From contig JAJRUU010000259.1 of the NCBI GenBank assembly GCA_024277605.1, forward strand, positions 1 to 17,411: DNA of 17,411 nt. The letters are read 5' to 3'. The stretch is from a bacterium (GTDB lineage: Bacteria; SZUA-182; SZUA-191; JAJRXT01). A program made the translations under genes and the position numbers. Shown here piece by piece: positions 1-7,627 of the stretch. Position 1 is the first letter of the stretch; every line of letters starts with the position of its first letter. The notes beneath the pieces are model-generated. The model saw only the letters and a list, made by a program, of their open reading frames with translations, did no database searches and had not been told where the DNA came from.

Positions 1-65
1 ATATATGATTTGCCAGACCAGGCATGGCCTGGACTTATTATCAAAAAGAGTCTAAAGCCAACGTC

Positions 66-168
66 CATGATAACTTTGCTTGCCTGAAAATTATTGTGTG
101 GAAGCTGCCAAAGTTAATATTATCAGGCAGATGTGGTTTTGCTATTAATAAGGCCCGAATTATTCGGG
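66..168 (-). repeat. Decayed copy of the MITE-like element
   Basis: Read on the minus strand it starts with the hairpin CCCGAA-TAA-TTCGGG (154-168), the same design as the end hairpin of the intact copies. It also keeps their core, including CAGCTTC, GCAAGCAAAGTT and GGACGTTGGCT. The sequence between these blocks has diverged and the opposite end is not recognisable, so this is an old or truncated copy. Confidence 0.6.
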
Positions 169-306
169 TGAAAGGTTTTTGACTGGTATAAGCGCAAAGC
201 AGGTTGGATACCCTCATATAATTTAATTAAATGTACGACATCTATTTGTTTACTTTATAAGATTAAAAAATATCAATAAAATTCCCCATAATAGCTGTTT
301 TTTTAA

Positions 307-323
307 CCTGATCCATTCATAAA
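307..323 (-). repeat. Short inverted repeat, partner at 1819-1835
   Basis: The reverse complement reads TTTATGAATGGATCAGG and matches 1819-1835 (TTTATGAATTGATCAGG) at 16 of 17 positions. Both resemble the TCGGG end of the MITE-like element (TTTATGAATAGGTCGGG). They are probably remains of element ends. Confidence 0.45.
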
Positions 324-390
324 TTTAGACCAGGACAGCTGATGACTATAAGAGATGAAAAAGTGGTCTTAGCGCTTATTTGCAAGGAGG

Positions 391-897
391 TTAGGGGCCT
401 AAAATAAGTGTAATATGCTCGGCAGGTATTTTAAAAGATGTGCTTATTAGCGTGCGCAGTGTGCTTAAAGCTTGCTCTTTTGGCTGTTCATCTCTCCACA
501 GGTCAAATCCGGCTCTTCCCAAAATGGCAGAGACTGACACATCTTGCTCTGCTTCCAGCTGTTCTTTAAATCCAGGATCAAAAAAGTGCATATCCACATG
601 TGTTATTACGGTGTTTTTGCTGTTTGAAGAAGTGATTCCCTGTAAAAACTGGCTGATCTTGCGATTATAATCTTCTTCGAATTGACTTACAATTTTCCGG
701 CGTCGTCCAATTAACTCAGGCGAAAGCATTTTATCTAACAGCTCAATTCGCCGCTTGCCTACTTCTGCGTCTTCTTTATCAACCGCTATGTCGATCTTGT
801 AATTCCGGTTTTCAATTTGTTCCCGGGCCAGCCCATGTTGAGCTAAAAACCCTGACAATATTCCTGAAATGGCTAATGCTAGAACCATCTTAGACAT
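391..897 (-). CDS. Small exported protein, possible ring-building-motif (FliF/SpoIIIAG-like) fold
   Basis: A 168-residue protein. I chose the ATG at 897 because AGGAGG (complement of 904-909) sits 6 bases upstream and a signal peptide starts there (hydrophobic residues 4-18, likely cut after GLA at about 24). The frame stays open to an ATG at 1077, adding 60 residues with a CxxC, but that would bury the signal peptide. After the signal comes a charged helical stretch (about 30-85), a strand around VITHVDMHFF, a second strand around VSVSAIL, then a helix ending in HITLIL. Strand, strand, helix and final strand, preceded by a helix of the FEEDYNRKI type, recall the ring-building domain of FliF and SpoIIIAG. 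That is a fold guess from pattern, not a recognised match. It is transcribed away from the large plus-strand cluster. Confidence 0.65.
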   Translation of the reverse strand: MSKMVLALAISGILSGFLAQHGLAREQIENRNYKIDIAVDKEDAEVGKRRIELLDKMLSPELIGRRRKIVSQFEEDYNRKISQFLQGITSSNSKNTVITHVDMHFFDPGFKEQLEAEQDVSVSAILGRAGFDLWRDEQPKEQALSTLRTLISTSFKIPAEHITLILGP

Positions 898-1156
898 TCC
901 CCGCCTCCTGTGTTTTGGGTTATGTAAATTAGAAACAAGATACCCATTAGCTTTTTTAAAAAAGTTGCCGACTTCTGGTAAAACCACAATCCCCTGTTGC
1001 TCGGGGTAGGGATAAGCAACGAGGCAAAACTCTCCATCACAAATAATACATTTAAATGGATGGGTTTGTCCAGGCATATTTCTTCTATGGCATAAAAAAG
1101 TACAACCGCTGAGGATTCAAAAAAACATGAGGGTGAATTATGGTGAGTGACAGGGG

Positions 1157-1360
1157 CTAAAAGGGGGGAGCTTTTCCATGCTCATTCTGTCGGTCTATGT
1201 TTTGACCATTTTGAATCATAGGTTGAGTATCAGGGCAAGCCTTATCGCATCCATTACTCACGCTGTGTTCTTTTTCACAGGCATATATAGGCAATTCACC
1301 CTTTATATCAAAAACTATCTCTTTTAAGTATAAGAATTTACAGCGATCAAAAGTATTCAT
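1157..1360 (-). CDS. Small cysteine-containing hypothetical protein
   Basis: A 67-residue soluble protein with no signal peptide. The ATG at 1360 is preceded on its strand by GAGGACAGGAAA, a usable ribosome binding site. Four cysteines lie at C8, C28, C38 and C42, the last two as CDKAC, suggesting a small metal-binding or disulfide fold; the C-terminal 20 residues look disordered. I do not recognise the family. A MITE-like copy (1378-1553) begins only 17 bases upstream of the start codon, so the original promoter was displaced or the element now lies in the leader. Short length and lack of a known domain leave it possible that this is not a real gene. Confidence 0.45.
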   Translation of the reverse strand: MNTFDRCKFLYLKEIVFDIKGELPIYACEKEHSVSNGCDKACPDTQPMIQNGQNIDRQNEHGKAPPF

Positions 1361-1377
1361 TTTCCTGTCCTCTTGGT

Positions 1378-1553
1378 CCCGAAAAATTCGGGTCTTGTTA
1401 TGGGCGAATCGATATTTAGTTGAAAATTATAAATTTATCAGCTTCTTGCTCCTGCCGCCTTGGGCAAACAAAGTTTTATTGGACGTTGGCTCATAAACCT
1501 TATCTTACAAGGGATGTCTTGCAAACCCAGTCTGAATTTATGAATAGGTCGGG
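1378..1553 (+). mobile_element. MITE-like element, copy 1
   Basis: A 176-bp non-coding element. It opens with the hairpin CCCGAA-AAA-TTCGGG (1378-1392) and closes with GAATAGGTCGGG, so the outermost bases are inverted (CCCGA/TCGGG). It is flanked by a 4-bp direct repeat, TGGT, at 1374-1377 and 1554-1557. It aligns along its whole length with copies at 16289-16459 and 17037-17226. No transposase is encoded, so mobility would depend on an enzyme elsewhere. It lies between the start of the 1157-1360 gene and the control region of the large cluster. Confidence 0.8.
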
Positions 1554-1577
1554 TGGTAAGGCGTGTGACTTGCAAAT

Positions 1578-1595
1578 CGCAGGCTAAAGCCTGCG
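1578..1595. repeat. REP-like perfect inverted repeat
   Basis: CGCAGGCT-AA-AGCCTGCG is a perfect 8-bp stem with a 2-base loop, followed by GCTACC. It resembles short palindromic repeats scattered between genes in many bacteria. Only one copy is in the window, so the dispersed nature is inferred. Confidence 0.5.
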
Positions 1596-1774
1596 GCTAC
1601 CCATACAGGACTTTTGCAACCGGCTCTATCGGTACAGACTTTTCAACTCAGACAGCTTATGAAGCAGTATTTTGCAATTAATATGCCCGTCTGCGTATAC
1701 ATGTTATCTGTCTGAACGTAATAGTCTTTGTATATATAGGGGACCAGGAAAACCTAAGAACGGCTATCATTGAA

Positions 1775-1816
1775 TGTCAATTTGACATATCCTTGCTGCT
1801 TTTTTGTCAAGTTGAC
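1775..1816. promoter_or_regulatory. Two tandem palindromes, candidate operator pair
   Basis: TGTCAA-T-TTGACA (1775-1787) is a perfect palindrome with a single central base. GTCAA-G-TTGAC (1806-1816) repeats its core. The centres are 30 bp apart, about three helical turns, so dimers bound to both would face the same side of the DNA. The pair lies about 140-180 bp before the first gene of the cluster and upstream of the candidate promoter at 1871. The regulator is not in the window. Confidence 0.5.
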
Positions 1817-1818
1817 CA

Positions 1819-1835
1819 TTTATGAATTGATCAGG
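1819..1835 (+). repeat. Short inverted repeat, partner at 307-323
   Basis: TTTATGAATTGATCAGG is the inverted partner of 307-323 (16 of 17 matches). With that partner it brackets the two minus-strand genes. It is similar to the TCGGG end of the MITE-like element. Confidence 0.45.
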
Positions 1836-1870
1836 CTATATAGCATTCTTTCAACTATACGTAGGTTAAC

Positions 1871-1899
1871 TTGTTAATTTTGGTAGTATATGGTAGTAT
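1871..1899 (+). promoter_or_regulatory. Candidate sigma-70-type promoter for the cluster
   Basis: TTGTTA (1871-1876), a 17-bp spacer, then TAGTAT (1894-1899) give a fair -35/-10 pair. The start codon at 1953 is about 50 bp downstream. The -10 half lies in a direct repeat of GGTAGTAT. The TTGAC boxes of the operator pair offer a weaker alternative -35. Confidence 0.35.
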
Positions 1900-1952
1900 T
1901 TTGAATGTTTTGCTGAGAATGTCTTATCGATACATCCTACAGGTTCATTCAA

Positions 1953-4181
1953 ATGTACAAAAAGAAAGACAGTTTATGTAGACGATTGACTGCTCGCAGG
2001 AGCGGCCTGTGGCTTGTTGTGGGTTTGTTATTGCTGGCTGCCGGATTACACAGCCGACTGGTTGAAGCTACTGCGGATGATGACGCATGCCTATATTATT
2101 ACAATGTCATAGACACGTGTGACTCAGATGCTATTTTAGATTTATGGAAAAAGAAGGATGAGGCGGATGAAGTTTGTCTTGAAGAGGCAGTGAGAAATTA
2201 TTATGGCAGATGTTTTAGATTAAAGATAAGTAATGCCTTAAAAGCGTGCGATTTAAAGTTGTTCTTAAAAGAAGAGGAGGTAGTTGCAAACTTTAAAGGT
2301 AAATCTACTTTCCCTATTATGCGGGAGATGGTGCGTCACAACAAATGCAACACTTTTGTTGGTAAGTGTTTTGGAGAGAAATTGAATAGGGCGATTGAGC
2401 AGGATGATTGGCAGTCAATCGTTGAAGTAGAAAAATTAATTACATCCGAAGAACTCAAAAACTGCGGGACTAACTCCAAGTTGGTGAAATTGGTTAAAAA
2501 GGCCAGGGCGGATTATTTCAAGCGCTGGGTTTCGCAAAAGATGGTTCATCTGGTTGAATTGTATGATTTAGAAGAGATTCACAGACTCGAAACCTTTATC
2601 TATAAGGAAATACAGGATTCTCCTGATTTTCAGAAAATGTTGGAAGAATTTCTGGATATGAAGTGCCGGAATTTAAACAATGTATTAGAGTACACGTTGC
2701 GTGAGGGAGTCAGTAGTTGCGATCTTGACCAGATTCAGGACATTGAAGATTTACTCCTGTTTAAGTGGAAAAAAAACTGCCTGGGATATGATTATAGTGC
2801 CATGGAAAATCGTATTTTACAGGCGAAGCAATTGTATATGGGGAGCTGTTTACAAGATGACTTAAAAAAATATGCCAGTCGCTGTGACTTAGGCCGGATA
2901 CTAAAATTGGAGGAAGTGGCTAAAAGCTATAACGCCCGGGATATTCTTCAGAAAATCTCTGCTGATAAATGTTCTAAGCTGGTAAGCTGTTTAGAAGAAG
3001 AACTCAAATTAGCCGTTGATAGCTGTAATGCCGATCGCCTTCAAGAATTTGAAACACTGCTTGATTCAAGCTTTAATGAGTGTGCTAATTATACTGAGCT
3101 AAAAAGTCTGCTTAAAAAGCAGCAACAAACCTTTGCCGGCACCTGTCAGTCTGGCTCGAAGGCTAAGGCGCAACAATCAAATGCGCTAAAAGCCGGGTCT
3201 TCTTCAGTTGCTAATCCGGCCCCTGGTGAGCACGACTGGATTAGAGAGGTAAATAAGTTGACTGATACCTATAAAGCTTCCCCAAAAGGTACACTTCCTT
3301 TGACCCAAATAAGTAAAATAATTTCCAAGGAATTTGAAAATAATATCTTACTGCCGCCACTTTTGAATAAAAGTCTCACCGCATATAATCGCCAGGCCAA
3401 ATTCGTAAGCCTGATAAAAACCATGCTCGATGTTCAGCAAAAGTTGGAATATGATAGGTACCTGGATAGTGTCCTTGAGCGAATAGCTACAAAAACATTC
3501 GGCGTAAAGGCGGGCAGAAAAATTATTCTTTCGGAAGCCAGACTGAAGTGGATCGAGGATTTGTTCAAGGGTATGGATAAAGAGTTACGGGCGGCGTTAT
3601 CTGAGGTAAATGATCCAACGGCAACCTATAAATTTTATACAAAATTATATCTCCCTTTAATAAAAATAAATGGATTGCTGAATAATATCTATGAGTATAA
3701 TGGAGAAAAACCATTCGTTTATTTTATTGACAGCCTTGATAAGGAGAAACTGGAAGCGTCATTTACAGAATTCCTGAAATTCGTCAAGACGCTTGATTTT
3801 GTAAATGCTGAGGTTCCCCTTAGCAAATTGCTGAGCAACTATTATACTAAACGGGGTAAAAACATATGGAAAGAGCCCGATCTCTTGCTTAGCAAGAACA
3901 TCAACTTGCCGGTTTTCATTAACGTCCTGATGGCCCAGGAAGGGCGGCTGAACGAAGCTTACGATTTTAAGGCTATATTGAACAACCTGCTGATATACAT
4001 CGACAATAAATGGTATTTAATAAAACATGCAAATTACGAAAACAATAAAATTGATTATTACGATAATATGGTCTATTTTGATTTTATTTATAACGATCTA
4101 TTGATTCCCCTGGAGATTAAAACTTTTTCGTTGAGAGATGAAATCGGCAGGATCATTCCGCTTGGCAGGCTGGTTGATTAG
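1953..4181 (+). CDS. Exported cysteine-repeat protein, first gene of the cluster
   Basis: A 742-residue protein of unknown family. Residues 1-38 form a long signal peptide: a basic start, a hydrophobic core at about 19-31 and likely cleavage near VEA. Residues 46-398 hold 18 cysteines in about seven helical units of roughly 41-52 residues. Units often open with C-x11-C (C87/C99, C299/C311, C346/C358) followed by D/N-L-type positions and a LE-rich helix. The even cysteine count and export suggest disulfide-braced helical repeats. A low-complexity linker (about 399-425) leads to a C-terminal domain of about 315 residues with no cysteine. Its end (DLLIPLEIKTFS) resembles a segment in the 4655-6214 product (DLLIPTTEVKSYS). 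The ATG at 1953 has only a weak AGG upstream. The TAG stop is followed by 24 further open codons in the same frame, so readthrough or a nonsense change cannot be excluded. Confidence 0.75.
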   Translation: MYKKKDSLCRRLTARRSGLWLVVGLLLLAAGLHSRLVEATADDDACLYYYNVIDTCDSDAILDLWKKKDEADEVCLEEAVRNYYGRCFRLKISNALKACDLKLFLKEEEVVANFKGKSTFPIMREMVRHNKCNTFVGKCFGEKLNRAIEQDDWQSIVEVEKLITSEELKNCGTNSKLVKLVKKARADYFKRWVSQKMVHLVELYDLEEIHRLETFIYKEIQDSPDFQKMLEEFLDMKCRNLNNVLEYTLREGVSSCDLDQIQDIEDLLLFKWKKNCLGYDYSAMENRILQAKQLYMGSCLQDDLKKYASRCDLGRILKLEEVAKSYNARDILQKISADKCSKLVSCLEEELKLAVDSCNADRLQEFETLLDSSFNECANYTELKSLLKKQQQTFAGTCQSGSKAKAQQSNALKAGSSSVANPAPGEHDWIREVNKLTDTYKASPKGTLPLTQISKIISKEFENNILLPPLLNKSLTAYNRQAKFVSLIKTMLDVQQKLEYDRYLDSVLERIATKTFGVKAGRKIILSEARLKWIEDLFKGMDKELRAALSEVNDPTATYKFYTKLYLPLIKINGLLNNIYEYNGEKPFVYFIDSLDKEKLEASFTEFLKFVKTLDFVNAEVPLSKLLSNYYTKRGKNIWKEPDLLLSKNINLPVFINVLMAQEGRLNEAYDFKAILNNLLIYIDNKWYLIKHANYENNKIDYYDNMVYFDFIYNDLLIPLEIKTFSLRDEIGRIIPLGRLVD

Positions 4182-4253
4182 AAGAACAAGATTTTTTTGG
4201 GGGCGGGAACCAGCGTCTCCAGCCGGGACAAGGTTAGTGGGGAGGTACGCCAG

Positions 4254-4700
4254 ATGTTTTTGGATAAGATAATCAACTTTCGCCTACCCCAAATGATGGT
4301 TTCCCAGGAAACGACCACCACTGATGACTTAATGCAGCAAATGCGTAAACAAATCAAGGGCTATCTGGAAAAAAAGGTGTCAGTCGCTATCTTTCTGCCC
4401 AATTCTGAATATAACAATGCCGGCCAGCCCTATGAAATTGATGATTATAATAAGCTAAAACAAAATCTTTTTATAAGCTTAAAAAACAGTATTGCCGATG
4501 CCGGTTCATCTGCCGAAATCGCCGATATGTTAATCTCCATGTTAAGATTACATAAAAGCTACCGCAGTGGAGACCTGCAAATATCGTTTTATGTCGTCAC
4601 CAATGACCTGTACAAAAAGAACTTAAGCCTCCTGGAAGAGCCGGAGAAAAAAGGGTGCTTAGCGAAAAGCTTAAACTGGGCCTTTCGAATAAAACATTAG
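4254..4700 (+). CDS. Uncharacterised protein, probably the N-terminal part of a frame-split gene
   Basis: 148 residues from the ATG at 4254. I chose this start because GGGGAGG (4239-4245) stands 8 bases upstream; a TTG at 4197 in the same frame has no such site. There is no signal peptide. The product is helical with one hydrophobic strand region (VSVAIFLP) and no recognised domain. It ends in the out-of-frame-looking tail GCLAKSLNWAFRIKH after an A6 run (4647-4652). A -1 shift at that run joins it smoothly to the next open frame and would give about 653 residues. Either this is one gene broken by an indel or sequencing error, or two genes overlap by 46 bases. I favour one broken gene. Confidence 0.55.
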   Translation: MFLDKIINFRLPQMMVSQETTTTDDLMQQMRKQIKGYLEKKVSVAIFLPNSEYNNAGQPYEIDDYNKLKQNLFISLKNSIADAGSSAEIADMLISMLRLHKSYRSGDLQISFYVVTNDLYKKNLSLLEEPEKKGCLAKSLNWAFRIKH

Positions 4701-6214
4701 TGGATGAAAACAGTTTAAAGATATTGTTAAGCCAGGCGGGGATCACCAATACTGATTTAGCGACGCTTTATCCACTTGATGTGCCAAGGATTAATAACTT
4801 GAGCGAGGCGGTAGCCCTTCGCCTAAGCTCAATTGATAAAGATGCGCCGATACGCCGGGTATTAGATCCAGACAGAGATGAAATGACTTTTTTCCTTATC
4901 CGTAGTCTGGAGACTTTTTTAGACACCTTAAATAGTGAAGAAAAAATCAGTCTGAAGAATGGGCTGTACGCATATCGGGAAATTGACAGAGCGCTTGATC
5001 TATATAATCATCGGCTACCGCTGTTGGGGACTGTCAGTCAGACAGCTCCGCTAAAGGATCAAGACGTTATTGCATTATTGATTGTAGATGATATACGATA
5101 TCCACTGGCGTTGTTTAATAATAAATTTGTAACCCTACATAAAGACGCAAACGAGAAATTAATGACGGAATATATAAACAAAATCTCCACTAAGTTGATT
5201 TTATATAATTTCATGGCCTGGGAAGCATTGTTTGACGCTATAGACAATAAAAATGATGATATTTTCAAAATAAAGCGCGAGTTTGAATACAGTTTACTGG
5301 ATTTTGACTTACTCATTCCAACAACCGAGGTGAAATCATACAGCGCCCATGATTTTATGGAAAAAACCTTTGCCGGGTTTGTGCTGAATCTGGGTGTGTT
5401 AAAGGGCGCCGATGACGAGCTTATCGGGCAGTATTTTTTCAGCGGCGCTTCGACAGCAGCAGGTATTGCGCAAAGTCAAAAGCATGCCAGAATAAACTCA
5501 TATGATGATATAATAAGAAAAGCTATAAAGTTGGCCGCCGATAAAGACGTACCCCAGAAGATAAAAGCAAAACTTGAGGAGTTTCTCCAAAATCAAAAGA
5601 TGCTGTTTCCAGAAGCATATAACAAGTTCAGCTCGACACGTGGAATTCAAAAACTGTGGGAGGTGCTGCTGGACCGCTTAGCGGCAGAAGCCAAGCAGCC
5701 GGATAAAGCCTTTTTTGAGGACTACCACAATTTTTACTTTACCGGAAATTTTTTAAACGACAAAGAAACCGGTATTGAATTTAAACCGGATGTAATCCGG
5801 GAATTCAATAAAACCTTCTATGCTGAAAAGAGTGAATTAAACGGGCGCTTGTTAAATTATTTCAAGCTGTGCAGTGGAGAAGCAGGGGGTAATTTGGGAT
5901 TAAAGGGTGTGCTGGAGACTTATCCGAACTCAGATGTCGATTATATCAAAGCCTATAAAAAAGCGGCTATTAAGCTTATGCTCAGCGTGTTTGAGGGTAG
6001 GGGGTTAGAGCCGGAACAAGCATATATCGGCCAAATGTTTTATGATAATCAGAAGGAAGAGATTAAGCCTATTGCGGATAGTGACCTCTATGCGGATGAT
6101 TTTTATCTTGTGTATGATTTTATTTGGAAATCTGCGCAGAAATTAGCTGACCGCCCGGAATTAAGACGCCTCTTTGTTGAGGATGATATATGGAAAATAG
6201 CAAATAGCAACTAA
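4655..6214 (+). CDS. Uncharacterised helical protein, probably the C-terminal part of a frame-split gene
   Basis: 519 residues from a GTG at 4655. The frame is closed by a TGA at 4604, so the GTG is the natural start if this is a separate gene; GGAG (4643-4646) lies 8 bases before it. The protein is mostly alpha-helical with no transmembrane segment and no family I recognise. A central segment, DLLIPTTEVKSYS, is similar to the end of the 1953-4181 product, hinting at a shared domain. Its first residues read naturally as a continuation of the previous frame through the A6 run at 4647-4652. The next gene starts 9 bases after its stop, as in an operon. If independent it appears cytoplasmic, unlike the exported proteins on either side. 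Confidence 0.65.
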   Translation: MLSEKLKLGLSNKTLVDENSLKILLSQAGITNTDLATLYPLDVPRINNLSEAVALRLSSIDKDAPIRRVLDPDRDEMTFFLIRSLETFLDTLNSEEKISLKNGLYAYREIDRALDLYNHRLPLLGTVSQTAPLKDQDVIALLIVDDIRYPLALFNNKFVTLHKDANEKLMTEYINKISTKLILYNFMAWEALFDAIDNKNDDIFKIKREFEYSLLDFDLLIPTTEVKSYSAHDFMEKTFAGFVLNLGVLKGADDELIGQYFFSGASTAAGIAQSQKHARINSYDDIIRKAIKLAADKDVPQKIKAKLEEFLQNQKMLFPEAYNKFSSTRGIQKLWEVLLDRLAAEAKQPDKAFFEDYHNFYFTGNFLNDKETGIEFKPDVIREFNKTFYAEKSELNGRLLNYFKLCSGEAGGNLGLKGVLETYPNSDVDYIKAYKKAAIKLMLSVFEGRGLEPEQAYIGQMFYDNQKEEIKPIADSDLYADDFYLVYDFIWKSAQKLADRPELRRLFVEDDIWKIANSN

Positions 6215-6223
6215 CCGGAAAAA

Positions 6224-7627
6224 ATGCTGTCTTTGATCAATACTTATTATAAAATTATTTCTCGCCTGAGATGGCTTAAACTCGTTTATAAGCCAAAATT
6301 CGATTTTTCCAGGTCGAACCACCACCATAGTAGCTACAGGTTGTGTTTGTTGATCATCATCGGGCTGTTATGTATTCAGCATAATACAGCCTCTGCCGGG
6401 TCATTAGTAGATTACTTCAGGGATTCTATTAAAAAGAAAATAGAAGACCAGGAAAAGCCCCTGCTTAGTAATCTAAGTAAAATAAACGAACAAATCAAAA
6501 GAGAGGTTACCAGCGGAGAGCAGATTAGCAGCATTCTGAATAATATCGACCAAAAAGGCCTGGAAAAAGAAGCGCTTAAAGAATTTTTGATGGTGGTTAA
6601 TTTACGCAAAAAACATAACGATCAGATAGATGCAAGGCTCGACCAACTTGAAGCTGAAGACGCAAATAAAAGAAAGCGGATTACTAAGATTTACCAACCG
6701 TTGAAGGTTGATTTAATCCCTGACCGAGTGAAGGAGTATGCTTATTTGTATCCCATTGTCATTCCCTTCGCCGGTTATGTACAACCAGGAGCGGTTAGTA
6801 TAGCCGATATAAATAAAAAATGGCTTCAAAATGAAAAAAACTTTGATTTTTGTTTTTTTTATTTATTAAGAAAATTTGTTTATCTAGATAAAACCCAAAA
6901 AACGTATGACCAGTTGTGCAAGAAATCAAATATTGTGGTTGAAAACGGTCGGGGAAGGCTTACAAAATATTTTAATGGCGATATAGGTTTTGGATTTTTT
7001 GAAGAAAAATTTGATACTGGTGTATTTAATAAGCAGAGTAAATTTTTCGCTTTTGACGGCTATATATATAAATACTTAAAGGGCGAACACACAAAGGATA
7101 CCGGCCAGAACTCATTAATTAAAACATTCAAAACTTATTGTGCCTATAAAGCATATTGTGATGATTGCGATTTACTTAAATTTTATAAAGATAGAAAACT
7201 GGTGATGTTTAATGCTATTATGTCTGAAATGGAACAGGCTCTGAAAAATAAGGCCGACAGACTTGAAGCTTATCTAAAACCGATGTATTATTTAAGCCGT
7301 ACCTTTCCTAACTTGAGCCCTTTCTTGCTGACCCACAAAGACGGAAAGTACAAATTTACCAATCGTGAAGAAAAACCGATGGTAATGAATAAGCTGAGGA
7401 CATTGTGGAAAAACATCGAGGCAAGTGAAAAAGATGCAGCTAAAGTTGTAAACCTGTTGAAATACACCTTGGGGGCTGTTTACCTACTCCCCCAGAAAGA
7501 AGTAAATCCGGCAGACGAAGAGTACGATTTCGACCGCTCCGGCTATGCCACTTATATGCAGGAATATATTGAAATATATAACAAGTATAAACCGGCAAAA
7601 AATGAGAAAAAAGACATATCTAACTAA
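6224..7627 (+). CDS. Exported or membrane-anchored helical protein, unknown family
   Basis: 467 residues. A basic N-terminus of nearly 40 residues is followed by one hydrophobic segment (about 39-51) and a plausible cleavage site at TASA-G (about 58). The protein is therefore exported with a long signal, or anchored by that segment. Residues about 60-155 are charged and heptad-like, a likely coiled coil. The remaining domain is rich in aromatics and lysine and has cysteines at TYCAYKAYCDDC that could form disulfides outside the cytoplasm. No enzyme motif is visible. It starts 9 bases after the preceding gene, and its 3' end overlaps the start of the membrane VWA gene by 26 bases, so the two are probably co-translated. 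Confidence 0.7.
   Translation: MLSLINTYYKIISRLRWLKLVYKPKFDFSRSNHHHSSYRLCLLIIIGLLCIQHNTASAGSLVDYFRDSIKKKIEDQEKPLLSNLSKINEQIKREVTSGEQISSILNNIDQKGLEKEALKEFLMVVNLRKKHNDQIDARLDQLEAEDANKRKRITKIYQPLKVDLIPDRVKEYAYLYPIVIPFAGYVQPGAVSIADINKKWLQNEKNFDFCFFYLLRKFVYLDKTQKTYDQLCKKSNIVVENGRGRLTKYFNGDIGFGFFEEKFDTGVFNKQSKFFAFDGYIYKYLKGEHTKDTGQNSLIKTFKTYCAYKAYCDDCDLLKFYKDRKLVMFNAIMSEMEQALKNKADRLEAYLKPMYYLSRTFPNLSPFLLTHKDGKYKFTNREEKPMVMNKLRTLWKNIEASEKDAAKVVNLLKYTLGAVYLLPQKEVNPADEEYDFDRSGYATYMQEYIEIYNKYKPAKNEKKDISN

Larger units (their letters stand above)
1..390. other. Intergenic stretch with repeat remains, no gene
   Basis: I see no convincing gene here. Positions 66-168 carry a decayed copy of the dispersed element described below, and 307-323 resembles the other end of that element. 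A small inverted repeat, CCAGG-CATGG-CCTGG, lies at 18-32. The stretch from about 180 to 300 is AT-rich without visible structure. Confidence 0.6.

Noticed and set aside
898..1077. N-terminal extension of the 391-897 gene to the ATG at 1077
   Set aside because: It would place the signal peptide in the middle of the protein, and AGGAGG marks the internal start clearly. A separate small gene here cannot be ruled out.
7545..7601. Earlier start for the membrane VWA gene
   Set aside because: The extra 19 residues lie in front of a normal signal peptide and deepen the overlap with the preceding gene.
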